From Planctomycetota bacterium (GTDB lineage Bacteria > Planctomycetota > UBA1135 > GCA-002686595): a stretch of 64,000 nt of DNA. The position numbers were made by a program, and so were the translations under genes. The DNA is taken from the NCBI GenBank assembly GCA_021413885.1, contig JAIOPM010000055.1:45274-109273 (forward strand). Reading direction: 5' to 3'. Shown here piece by piece: positions 1 to 9,016 of this stretch; the first letter of the stretch is position 1; the number at the start of each line of letters is the position of its first letter. Below the pieces are notes generated by a model. The model worked only from the letters and a program-made list of their open reading frames with translations. It ran no database searches and was not told where the DNA came from.

Positions 1-41
1 GCGAGCTGCACCTTCGACGGGAGCCGCAGGTCGCGACTCAT
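1..41 (-). CDS. 5' end of an unidentified gene, cut by the window edge
   Basis: An ATG on the minus strand at 41-39 overlaps the TGA stop (40-38) of the upstream lipoprotein gene in an ATGA junction. It opens a frame that stays open to base 1, and the visible start reads MSRDLRLPSKVQL. The 4-base overlap suggests translational coupling with the upstream gene. Thirteen codons are too few to assign a family. Confidence 0.5.
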   Translation of the reverse strand, partial: MSRDLRLPSKVQL

Positions 42-739
42 CGCGCCGTCTCTTCCTTCCAGTCGACGTGCAAGTCGTCGAACGACGTCGCGGCGTCGGC
101 CTTGGTCCACAGACCGAAGTGGCCGTCGCCGAGGAACGTCGCGTCGTCGACGATCGCGACGCGCTTCGTGCCGAACGAAATCTCGAACTCGTCGCCGCGG
201 GCGCGCACCGCGAGCTCGTGCCAGTCCTTGACGTTCGCGTCGACGTCGACGCTCGACAGCATCGAACGCCGGCCGTGCTCGACCTTGTACGTGCGCAGGT
301 TCTTCTCGAGCGGATTCCAACGCGCGACGTAGTAGTCGTTCGCGCCCTGCGCGCGCCACACCACGCCGCCGCCTTGGTCCTCGGCGCCGGAGTCGGCGCG
401 CAGCTTGACCGAGAGCTCGAAGTCCGCCGCGATCTCGCTCTTCGAGAGCAACACGTTGAACGTCGCGCCGGCGTTCTTCGTCTCGGCGAGACGCACGAAG
501 CGGTTCGCGTCCTTGCCTTCGCCCTCTTGATCGACTTTCCACGTCGCGGGCGTGCCGGCGCCGTTGGTCTCCGCGACGCGCCAACCGTCGGGCAACACGC
601 CGACGACCGCGTCCTCGAAGTCCGCGTCGACGCCGAGCGCGCGCACGACGCCGGTCGACGCCGCGTTCGAACGCTGAGCACGAGGCAGGTTGCAGCTCGC
701 CGTCAGCCCGACCAAACAGATCCACGCGTACCGCTTCAT
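38..739 (-). CDS. Lipoprotein with a LamG/DUF1080-like beta-sandwich domain
   Basis: The 233-residue product begins with a short charged segment and a hydrophobic stretch ending in a lipobox-like LTASC (Cys16), so it is probably a lipoprotein. The rest resembles concanavalin-like (3-keto-disaccharide hydrolase/DUF1080 or LamG) domains: a GWRV-type opening, a central segment reading GGGVVWRAQGANDYYVAR, and a C-terminal GHFGLWTKADAATSFDDL, which is typical of the last strands of that fold. A Shine-Dalgarno-like AGGAG lies about 8 bases before the ATG. It is the last full gene of a leftward run that starts with the aldehyde-dehydrogenase homologue, and it overlaps the next gene by 4 bases. Carbohydrate binding is inferred from the fold only. 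No catalytic residues can be named. Confidence 0.7.
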   Translation of the reverse strand: MKRYAWICLVGLTASCNLPRAQRSNAASTGVVRALGVDADFEDAVVGVLPDGWRVAETNGAGTPATWKVDQEGEGKDANRFVRLAETKNAGATFNVLLSKSEIAADFELSVKLRADSGAEDQGGGVVWRAQGANDYYVARWNPLEKNLRTYKVEHGRRSMLSSVDVDANVKDWHELAVRARGDEFEISFGTKRVAIVDDATFLGDGHFGLWTKADAATSFDDLHVDWKEETAR

Positions 740-841
740 CGCTTCGCTCCTAGGGCTTGGGGTTGGAGGAGCAGCCTACGCTCAGTCGAGCCCGTCGGCG
801 ATGCGCGACTCGCGGCCCCCGACGGAGCCCGAGCCGCCGAA

Positions 842-1132
842 TCAGCGTCGACGCGGATCGACCGTCGCGAAGCGCGCCGTCAGCTCCGCGAACGCGACGG
901 GATCGACGGGTTTGCGAAGTTCGCGCGCGACGGCCGGGTACTTCTCGCGCAACCCGCTCGGACGCACCGGGCGGCGTTCGAAGCCGCCGCCGCAATTGGG
1001 GCAAACGTTCGCGAGGCATCCGTCGACGCACGCGCTGCAGAACGTGCACTCGAACGAGCAGATGCGCGCCTCGTCCGAATCCGGAGGCAACGCCTTGCCG
1101 CAGTGTTCGCAGACGGGACGGAGTTCGAGCAT
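842..1132 (-). CDS. DUF1272 family zinc-ribbon-like protein
   Basis: A 96-residue protein opening MLELRPVCEHCGKALPPDS, followed by ARICSFECTFC and CPNCGGGFERRPVRP. This is the signature of the DUF1272 family, with several CxxC-type cysteine pairs (CEHC, CTFC, CPNC) that should bind zinc. The family normally ends near the RRPVRP segment, so the last 35 or so residues here are a less conserved tail. The ATG lies 29 bases after the lat stop, which suggests one transcript with lat. Function of the family is unknown. A regulatory or metal-binding role is only a guess. Confidence 0.8.
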   Translation of the reverse strand: MLELRPVCEHCGKALPPDSDEARICSFECTFCSACVDGCLANVCPNCGGGFERRPVRPSGLREKYPAVARELRKPVDPVAFAELTARFATVDPRRR

Positions 1133-1161
1133 CAGCGGGCCGCGGAGGTTCGAGAACGCGT

Positions 1162-2487
<1,326 letters not shown>

Positions 2488-2602
2488 GGGCGGTCTTTCC
2501 TGACGAATCGAGTATCGAACTCGAGGCCACCCGCAACCGGTCGCCCGGACGCGAGTCATCCCCCATCGACCGCCTTCGGCCTCGCACCGAAGCGCCGGAG
2601 CT

Positions 2603-3847
2603 TCAGGCGTCCAGCGTGCGCGCGAGCTCTGCGCCCGCCCGCGCGTCCGGAACGCGCAAGAGCCCCAGCACCGGCACGGCTCGTCGGAAGCGTCCGATCC
2701 GCGTTCGCGGGTCGACGTTGGTGAACACCACCGGTCGCACCCCGAGCGCTCGTCGCACGCCCCCGCGGTCCCTGCCGGGGCCGCCCCCCCCTATCACACG
2801 CGGGATCTCGACCGAGCTCCCGCGCGCACCTTCCTCGTTCGCGAACCAAGGGTCGCCTCCCGAGAGCGGAGTCGCCCCCTCGTCCAGACCGAGGAACCAG
2901 GCCTCCCGCAAAGCGTCCAGGGCATCCGGTTCGATCAGCGGGACCGGACGCACGACGTCCGGGTGCCGATCGAGGGCGCCGAGGAGCTCCTCGCAGAAAC
3001 GCGAGAAGTGCCTGCGGGGGCACAGGACCCGGCCTATTCGGCCGGGCAGCTGACCGGAGAGTGTAGCGGATCGCCCGAAAGATGTCTCCAGTAGGTCGGC
3101 GGCGGCGCGGACGGGATCGAGCTCGTCGGCGAGCACGCGGGTGATCGAAACCGTCGGACGCAGCGCGAGCGCGAGCCCCGCGTGCGCCTTGCGACCGAGG
3201 TCGGCGAGACGCGCTTCGTCGCCCGCGAGCCGCGCGAAGTCGACACGCGCGTCGGCGAGGCAGGCGTCGAGCGCCGCGCGGCCGTCGTCGAACAGGACGT
3301 TAAGGACGCCGGGCGGGAGCTCGCTTCTTTCCGCCGCGCGAGCGAGCGCCTCGCCTCCGCGCCCGAACAGCGGATCGGCGACGACGACCCACGTCGCTCC
3401 GGCCGCGAGCGCGCCGACCGCGCGACCGGCGAGCCGTCCCGCGCCGTCGCTCCAGTGCGCGCCGAAGAGGCCGACGCCCGCGCGCTCCGCCACGTCGTCG
3501 GCGACGATCTCGAGGCTCTGGCGCGCGTGGAAGAGTTCCGCGTCGCGCCACGCGTGTGCTTCGTCGGCGGTCAACGCGAACGCGGACTCGAACGAGGCGC
3601 AGAGCGTCTCGTCGGCGAGCAACGCGTCGAGCCACGCGCGCAAGTGCGCCACTCGCGTCGCGCGTGACGCGCTCGCCCACGCCGCGCTCGCGTCCACGCC
3701 GGAACGAATCGCCTCGTTCGCGTCGCGCGCGTCCGCTCGGGGCCACTTGCGCGCCGGAGCGACGAACGTCTGCCCCTCGAACGCGATCTCGCTCCTCCCC
3801 GGCCGCCACGAGCCGCCGATCCAGTGCGAGAGTTCCGGGTTCGGCAT
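2603..3847 (-). CDS. Truncated aldehyde dehydrogenase homologue lacking catalytic residues
   Basis: The 414-residue product has the aldehyde-dehydrogenase layout: an N-terminal SHWIGGSWRPG, the PPGVLNVLFDDG segment near 178-189 that resembles the PPGVVNVV motif, and C-terminal VFTNVDPRTRIGR followed by RRAVPVLGLLRV, the counterpart of the FGPVLPVLRV segment. The catalytic region reads LSGQLPGRIGRVLC, so the cysteine after GQ is replaced by proline (about residue 268). The LELGGK region reads LALRP, which removes the general-base glutamate. The protein stops roughly 70-80 residues before the family's usual end. It is therefore probably a pseudoenzyme or a decaying gene. A run of eight C (2784-2791) lies inside it. 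The start at 3847 is preferred over an extension to 3907. It sits upstream of lat, whose product is an aldehyde. Confidence 0.7.
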   Translation of the reverse strand: MPNPELSHWIGGSWRPGRSEIAFEGQTFVAPARKWPRADARDANEAIRSGVDASAAWASASRATRVAHLRAWLDALLADETLCASFESAFALTADEAHAWRDAELFHARQSLEIVADDVAERAGVGLFGAHWSDGAGRLAGRAVGALAAGATWVVVADPLFGRGGEALARAAERSELPPGVLNVLFDDGRAALDACLADARVDFARLAGDEARLADLGRKAHAGLALALRPTVSITRVLADELDPVRAAADLLETSFGRSATLSGQLPGRIGRVLCPRRHFSRFCEELLGALDRHPDVVRPVPLIEPDALDALREAWFLGLDEGATPLSGGDPWFANEEGARGSSVEIPRVIGGGGPGRDRGGVRRALGVRPVVFTNVDPRTRIGRFRRAVPVLGLLRVPDARAGAELARTLDA

Positions 3848-3896
3848 CGAAGAGCGGGTTCCAAGTCCCGCCGTGACTAGGATAGGCGCGAGTTCG

Positions 3897-4298
3897 ATGA
3901 GCACCAAACCGACCCGGCTGCGTCATCCGAAGGACGCGCGGATGCGCGGGCTCTCGGACTTCCAACGCGCGTACCGCGAAGGCTCGCGAGCCAAGGGCTC
4001 GATCGTGGTCGTCGTCGCGCGCGCGAACGGGCTCGAACGCTCGCGCCTCGGCCTCTCGGTCGGCCGCGCGATCTGGAAGAGCGCGGTGCGCCGCAATCGG
4101 ATCCGTCGGATCTTCCGCGAGGCGTTTCGGTTGGAGAGCGCGTCGCTGCCGGTCGGCTACGACTTCGTGTTGATCCCGGCGCAGCCCAAGCTCGAGCCCG
4201 AACTCGCCGCGACCCGCGCCGAACTCGTCCACCTCGCGCGCAAGGCGGTGCTGCGCGCGAACGAGCGGCGGGCGAAGCTCGAGGCGGGCGGGGCGTGA
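3897..4298 (+). CDS. rnpA: Ribonuclease P protein component
   Basis: The 133-residue product is the RNase P protein subunit, which binds the catalytic RNA and helps mature tRNA 5' ends. It contains RLGLSVGRAIWKSAVRRN followed by RIRRIFREAFR, the family's RNR signature, and an N-terminal L-S-D-F-QRAYREGSRAKG strand region. Length is normal. In most bacteria rpmH (ribosomal protein L34) lies directly upstream. Here the upstream neighbour is the divergent aldehyde-dehydrogenase homologue, only 49 bases away. The stop codon overlaps the GTG start of yidD in a GTGA junction. Confidence 0.93.
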   Translation: MSTKPTRLRHPKDARMRGLSDFQRAYREGSRAKGSIVVVVARANGLERSRLGLSVGRAIWKSAVRRNRIRRIFREAFRLESASLPVGYDFVLIPAQPKLEPELAATRAELVHLARKAVLRANERRAKLEAGGA

Positions 4299-4609
4299 AT
4301 TTCTTCGGGCGCGTGTTCGCGTGGCCGGTGCGTCTCTACCGGCGCTTCGTCTCGCCGCTCAAGCCGGCGACGTGTCGCTTCTCTCCGACGTGCAGCCAGT
4401 ACGCAATCGACGCGTTGCACCGACACGGCGGCTTCCACGGCGGCTTGCTCGCGACTTGGCGCATCCTGCGTTGCCAACCGTTCGCGCGCGAGGGTTTCGA
4501 TCCGGTGCCCGTCGAGCGCCCGCGACATTTCTGGCACGCCGGGCCCTTGAAAGTCGCGTCGAACGACGGCGGGATGACGCGTTCGCCGACCTCCAAAACA
4601 CAACGATGA
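4295..4609 (+). CDS. yidD: Membrane protein insertion efficiency factor YidD
   Basis: A 104-residue YidD-family protein with the diagnostic CRFSPTCSQYAIDALHRHG core and the following RILRCQPF. YidD is a small amphipathic protein at the inner membrane, linked to YidC-assisted insertion. The GTG start overlaps the rnpA stop (GTGA), the usual rnpA-yidD coupling. The C-terminal 25-30 residues exceed the usual family length and look unconserved. No yidC follows. The next gene is a TolB-like propeller, which overlaps this one by an ATGA. Confidence 0.9.
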   Translation: MNFFGRVFAWPVRLYRRFVSPLKPATCRFSPTCSQYAIDALHRHGGFHGGLLATWRILRCQPFAREGFDPVPVERPRHFWHAGPLKVASNDGGMTRSPTSKTQR

Positions 4610-5727
4610 ATCGCAATCGAACCGCGTCCTTGGGTCTGTTCCTGCTCGCCGCCTGCTCCGCCGTGAAGGCGCGCGACGACGCACCGCCGCTCGCGGTGCT
4701 CGGGCCCGTCGATCAGCTGATCCAGCCCGACGAGAAGCACTTCGCGCACCTGTGGCAGATCACCAAGGGCGGCGAGAACGCGGAGGGCTATTGGAGCTTC
4801 GGCGGTGATCGCCTGACGTTGCAACGTCGCTTCGGCGACGCGAAATGCGACCGCATCTTCGTCACCGATCGATCGGGCGACGCGCCGGGCGAGCACGGCG
4901 TCTTGTCGCAGCTCTCGAACGGCAAGGGCGTCTGCACGTGCTCGTACTTCATGCCCGGCGACCGCGAGGTGATCTACGCGTCGACGCAGGCCTTTCACGC
5001 CGAGTGCCCGCCGCCGGTCGATCGCAGCGACGGCTACGTCTGGCCGATCCATCCCGAGTACGACATCTACGTCCACGATCTCGCGACGGGAACCGAGCGC
5101 CGCTTCACCGACTCTTGGGGTTACGACGCGGAAGCAACCGTTTCGCCGAAGGGTGATCGCGTCGTGTTCACGAGCGAGCGTTCGGGCGATCTCGAGCTCT
5201 GGACCGCCAGGCTCGACGGCAGCGATCCGCGCCAAGTCACCGACAACCTCGGCTACGACGGCGGCGCGTTCTTCAGTCACGACGGCAAGCAGCTCGTCTT
5301 CCGCGCGACGCACTTCATCGAGCCGGGTCCGAACGGCGAACTGATCGGCACGCGAGAGCAGTACGTCGATCTCCTGAAGAAGCACAAGATCCGCCCCCAC
5401 CGACTCGATCTGTTCGTGTGCGACGTCGACGGCTCGAATCGTCGGCAAGTCACCGATCTGCACGGCGCGTCGTGGGCTCCCTATTTTTTCCCGGGCGACA
5501 AGCGGATCGTCTTCTCCTCGAACCACCACGACACCAAGACGCCACAGGTCGAGTTCGATCTCTTCGCGATCGACGTCGACGGCAAGAACCTCGAACGGAT
5601 CACGACCTACACGGGCTTCGACAGCTTCCCGATGTTCAGCCCGGACGGAAAGTGGTTCGTCTTCGCGTCGAACCGGGGCGGGACGGATGCGGGTGAGACC
5701 AACCTCTTCCTCGCCGAGTGGCGTTGA
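4606..5727 (+). CDS. TolB-like beta-propeller (PD40 repeat) exported protein
   Basis: The 373-residue product starts at an ATG that overlaps the yidD stop (ATGA). A lipoprotein-like N terminus (LGLFLLAACSAVKA) is followed by WD40-like PD40 repeats of the TolB/DPP-IV N-terminal type: SPKGDRVVFTSERSGDLELW, FSHDGKQLVFRA, FFPGDKRIVFSSN and FSPDGKWFVFASNRGG, each followed by a D-[LIV]-x-x-[DT] strand. It is probably a periplasmic propeller of about six blades, with a lipid anchor. There is no hydrolase domain attached. Role unknown. Proteins of this type often read out or bind other envelope proteins. Confidence 0.75.
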   Translation: MNRNRTASLGLFLLAACSAVKARDDAPPLAVLGPVDQLIQPDEKHFAHLWQITKGGENAEGYWSFGGDRLTLQRRFGDAKCDRIFVTDRSGDAPGEHGVLSQLSNGKGVCTCSYFMPGDREVIYASTQAFHAECPPPVDRSDGYVWPIHPEYDIYVHDLATGTERRFTDSWGYDAEATVSPKGDRVVFTSERSGDLELWTARLDGSDPRQVTDNLGYDGGAFFSHDGKQLVFRATHFIEPGPNGELIGTREQYVDLLKKHKIRPHRLDLFVCDVDGSNRRQVTDLHGASWAPYFFPGDKRIVFSSNHHDTKTPQVEFDLFAIDVDGKNLERITTYTGFDSFPMFSPDGKWFVFASNRGGTDAGETNLFLAEWR

Positions 5728-5749
5728 CTCGGGTACAGGCTCAGGCGCG

Positions 5750-6122
5750 CCCCACGCGAACAGCGTGGGCAGCAGCGAGTCTCGAGCGTCGCAGCTCGCG
5801 TACTTGTGGGGCTCCCACGGGTGCGCGTGGTTGTTCGCGAGGCACGCATCGGCGCCTGGGGCGAGGAACACGAGTTCGGTGCAGCGTGGTGTGGCGTGCA
5901 GGACGTGTTTGCCGTAGCAGCCTTCGATCACCCACTCGGAACGCTCGGTCAAGAAGCGCTCGAATCCGCGATCCTGTCCGCCATGGATCAGGCGACGGCG
6001 ATCCGATTGGGCGCCCACGCGATCGTGTCGAGGTCGAGGTGCGCGAGCCCGTGCTCCGTCAACAGCCGCCGCGCGAGATGGCTCTTCCCCGACCCGGAGT
6101 TCCCGAACACCAGCACGCGCAT
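5750..6122 (-). pseudogene. Frameshifted, 3'-truncated P-loop kinase/ATPase (FlaR-like)
   Basis: The start reads MRVLVFGNSGSGKSHLARRL with a Walker A loop, then HLDLDTIAWAPNRIAVA and a TGA at about 5988. The rest of the same family continues in a different frame: GFERFLTERSEWVIEGCYG, then ELVFLAPGADACL and HPWEPHKYAS, ending LLPTLFAWG near 5750. These are the conserved blocks of small P-loop NTPases annotated as AAA-family or DNA-topology-modulation (FlaR-like) proteins of about 165 residues. One deleted base near 5988-5995 would explain the shift. The family's C-terminal third is missing, and the second frame runs on antisense into the convergent propeller gene without a natural stop. I read this as a real decayed gene, though a sequencing error could account for the frameshift part. 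Confidence 0.7.
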
Positions 6123-6250
6123 CGCGGCGACGACGATACACGCGCGACGGAAGCGAGTGAACGACGGCACGCCCATGGTCCGAGCATTCTCGAACCACGG
6201 GCGCGAGGTTTCGTCCCGACGCCGCCCGCTTGCGCGGACCGCGGCGCAAA

Positions 6251-6907
6251 CTACGGCTTCATGCTGACGGACTTCTTGTCGTCGTAGCTACGTTCCACCA
6301 CGTCGCAGTCGCCGGACGCGGCGTCCAGTTCGACGCGGGCGAGAGCGACTTGCTTCTCGGCTTCGCGCACGACGGCTTCGCTTTGGGGCACGTCGACGTT
6401 GCGCGACTGGGCGCGGTCGATCTTCGCGAACGCGCGGGACTTCTCGAGTTCGACGCGCGCAACGGCCAATTCGTGCTCCCGGCGTGCGAGCGTCTCGGCC
6501 TTCTCGGAGCGAGTGACTTGGCATTCGCGCAGGCGGATGAGCTCGCGTTGCGGAATCAGCTTGGCCTCGGCGACGCGCAAACCTTCGCGCGCGTCGGTCA
6601 TGTCGTCGGTCGAGCCGGTCTCGGCGACCGCGACGACGGCCTTCGCCTTGTCGACGCGCGCGTCCGCGACGTCGAGATCGGACTTGGCGAGATCGTGTTC
6701 CGCCTTCGCGCGCACGACATCTTGGTGGGCGACGGCGAGCTCGTCGCTGCGGTGATCCTGTTCGGTGCGCGCGGCGTCGATCGGTTTGCGCTGGGCGTCC
6801 GACAGATGCGCGATCAGCGAGTCGTTGTCCTCGTTGTCGTGGCGGAGATTCGAACAGCCCGCGAGAGCGAGGCAAGCGACGAGACCGGCGTAGTGAACGA
6901 AATGCAT
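6251..6907 (-). CDS. Coiled-coil lipoprotein of unknown function
   Basis: A 218-residue protein with the lipobox LALAGC (Cys18) after a hydrophobic N terminus. Almost all of the mature part is charged, alanine-rich and helix-forming, with a regular E/R/K/A pattern expected to form a long coiled coil. A GSTDDMTDA turn sits mid-way, giving two helical arms. A good ribosome site (AAGGAA) lies about 7 bases before the ATG. I do not recognise a named family. By layout it could be a periplasmic spacer or envelope tether. It stands alone between a broken gene and the GIY-YIG gene. Confidence 0.75.
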   Translation of the reverse strand: MHFVHYAGLVACLALAGCSNLRHDNEDNDSLIAHLSDAQRKPIDAARTEQDHRSDELAVAHQDVVRAKAEHDLAKSDLDVADARVDKAKAVVAVAETGSTDDMTDAREGLRVAEAKLIPQRELIRLRECQVTRSEKAETLARREHELAVARVELEKSRAFAKIDRAQSRNVDVPQSEAVVREAEKQVALARVELDAASGDCDVVERSYDDKKSVSMKP

Positions 6908-7004
6908 GGAGATTCCTTGGGTGCATGGATACGGAGGAGCCTTTCTCTTACGCCTCACGCACCACGCCGAACCTCGGCATTGCCGTCGATACGGCGCCGC
7001 AGAT

Positions 7005-7265
7005 CTAGGTAGCGAGCGGTCGGACGTGCAAGCGGTCCGAGCCGCGCAAGCGCTTGACCGCGTGCTCGACGCGTTGCGCTTCGCCGCGCGCCTCGAACGG
7101 ACCGAAGCGTTTGCCCACCCGCCACGGACGATGCGCGCGCGTCGCTTTCGCTCCGCCCGGCAACTTGCCGTTGTGTTGCGCGAGCCGTCGCCGCACGTCG
7201 AGCGCGATGCCGACGTACGTGCGCTTCGAAACTCGCGACACCAACACGTACACGGTCCAGGCCAT
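7005..7265 (-). CDS. GIY-YIG nuclease family protein
   Basis: The 86-residue product shows the small GIY-YIG (UPF0213/YhbQ-like) layout: VYVLVSRVSKRTYVGIALDV, then RRRLAQHNG, then KATRAHRPWRV. The catalytic tyrosines, the arginine in VRRRL and the histidine-asparagine pair are present. A glutamate in AQRVEHAVKR could complete the site. Members of this stand-alone group are suspected DNA-repair or structure-specific nucleases, but most have no assigned substrate. It starts 19 bases after prfC and is probably cotranscribed with it. Confidence 0.85.
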   Translation of the reverse strand: MAWTVYVLVSRVSKRTYVGIALDVRRRLAQHNGKLPGGAKATRAHRPWRVGKRFGPFEARGEAQRVEHAVKRLRGSDRLHVRPLAT

Positions 7266-7284
7266 GGCGAGGAGCGCGCCGGGC

Positions 7285-8904
7285 TCACGCGATGTCGACC
7301 AACTTGTGGTTGGGGTTCTTGCGCGCGGCGGCTTGCTTGTCCCATTCGCTCATGAAGAGCACCACGGTCCGCCCGCGCGCGTCGCGCGTCACCATCGACG
7401 TGGTCGGCTCGACGAACGTCTTCGGATCGCCTTCGACCCACGCGCTGCATTCGTAGGGCAACGACGAAAGCATGGTTTCGACGCCGTACTCGTCGCGCAA
7501 ACGGTACTCGAGCACTTCGAACTGCAACTTGCCGACGGCGGCGAGCAACGGATCACTGTTCGAACGATCGTCGGTCGAGAGCTTCTGCACCGCGCCCTCG
7601 GCGATCAATTGTTCGAGACCGCGGTCGAACGACTTGCGCTTGCCGAGATCCTTCGGCGCGATCCGTGCGAACACTTCCGGTTGGAAATGCGGGAGCGGCT
7701 TGTGCTCGAAGCCGCCGCGCGTGGAAATCGTGTCGCCGATCCGAAAGGTGCCGCGGTTGATCAGGCCGATGATGTCGCCGGGATACGCGACGTCGACGGT
7801 GTTGCGCTCCTGCGCGACCATCGAGTGCGGGCGCGAAAGACGGATATCGCGATCGAGCCGATGATGATGCACGAGCTGATCGCGCTCGAAACGCCCGGAG
7901 CACACGCGCACGAACGCGAGCGAATCGCGGTGGCGCTTGTCCATGTTCGCCTGGATCTTGAAGACGTAACCGCTGAACGGCGCGGTCACGGGATCGAGGG
8001 CGAGCTCGCCGCCGTCGGGCAGATCGACGCGCCGCGCGCTCGGGGACGGAGCGAGTTCCGCGAACGCATCGAAGAACGGCTCGACGCCGAAGTTGGTCAA
8101 CGCGGATCCGAAGAACGTCGGCGTCACCTCGCCGCGCAGGAACGCTTCGCGCGAGAACGGATTGCCGGCGATCGAGAGCAGCTCGAGATCGTGACGCGCC
8201 TTCTCGAGCAACGTCGGTCCGACGCGCTCGAGCAGACGCGGATCGTCGAGCCCCATGCGCTCGAGCTCCGGCCTCGACGCCCCCGCCGCCGAAGTCTTGG
8301 TGAACAGGAGCACGTCGCCGGTCCCGCCGCCGTCGAGCCGCCGCTCGACGACGCCCGCGAAGTCGCGGCCCGAACCGATCGGCCAATTGAGCGCGCTCGA
8401 GTGGATGCCGAGAACTTCTTCTACCTCGTGCATCAGGTCGAGAGGCTCGCGCCCCGGCAAGTCGAGCTTGTTGACGAACGTCAACACCGGGATCTTGCGG
8501 ATGCGGCAGACCTCGAAGAGCTTGCGCGTCTGCGTCTCCACGCCCTTCGCCGCGTCGAGCACCATGATCGCGGAATCCGCCGCGGTCAGAGTGCGATACG
8601 TGTCCTCGCTGAAGTCCTGGTGCCCCGGCGTGTCGAGCACGTTGATCACCGCGCCCTTGTAGGGAAACTGCATCGCCGACGAGGTGATCGAGATGCCGCG
8701 CTCCTGCTCCATCCCCATCCAATCCGACGTCGCCATCTTCCCCTTGCGACCCTTCACCATCCCCGCGGTGCGGATCATGCCGGAGTAGAGCAGGAGCTTC
8801 TCCGTCAACGTCGTCTTGCCGGCGTCGGGATGCGAGATGATCGCGAAGGTGCGCCGCCGCGCGATCTCGCGGGCGAGCTCGTTGTCGAGGGTTTCGGAGG
8901 TCAT
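7285..8904 (-). CDS. prfC: Peptide chain release factor 3
   Basis: The 539-residue GTPase is RF3, which recycles RF1/RF2 from the ribosome after termination. It has the P-loop ISHPDAGKTTLTEKLLLYSG, the RF3-type switch region MEQERGISITSSAMQF, DTPGHQDFSEDTYR and the NKLD base-recognition motif (FVNKLDLPGR), followed by translational-GTPase domain II and the RF3 C-terminal domain (QFEVLEYRL). Length is normal for RF3. The MQFPY and EDTYR segments separate it from EF-G and EF-Tu. Confidence 0.95.
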   Translation of the reverse strand: MTSETLDNELAREIARRRTFAIISHPDAGKTTLTEKLLLYSGMIRTAGMVKGRKGKMATSDWMGMEQERGISITSSAMQFPYKGAVINVLDTPGHQDFSEDTYRTLTAADSAIMVLDAAKGVETQTRKLFEVCRIRKIPVLTFVNKLDLPGREPLDLMHEVEEVLGIHSSALNWPIGSGRDFAGVVERRLDGGGTGDVLLFTKTSAAGASRPELERMGLDDPRLLERVGPTLLEKARHDLELLSIAGNPFSREAFLRGEVTPTFFGSALTNFGVEPFFDAFAELAPSPSARRVDLPDGGELALDPVTAPFSGYVFKIQANMDKRHRDSLAFVRVCSGRFERDQLVHHHRLDRDIRLSRPHSMVAQERNTVDVAYPGDIIGLINRGTFRIGDTISTRGGFEHKPLPHFQPEVFARIAPKDLGKRKSFDRGLEQLIAEGAVQKLSTDDRSNSDPLLAAVGKLQFEVLEYRLRDEYGVETMLSSLPYECSAWVEGDPKTFVEPTTSMVTRDARGRTVVLFMSEWDKQAAARKNPNHKLVDIA

Positions 8905-9016
8905 GGGATTCGTCGGGCGAGTCCGCGGCGCGCGCGAACCCAGGATGCGAATCGCAGAGGTTCGCCGATCCCGGCGCGCAGGTCCAGAGGTCGTTGGTGC
9001 GATCGCGCCGCGCGCC

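Noticed and set aside
2784..2791. Run of eight C in the ALDH homologue as a programmed frameshift or phase-variation site
   Set aside because: The frame on both sides of the run still reads as ALDH (VFTNVDPRTRIGR and PVLGLLRV downstream), so no shift is needed to explain the protein.
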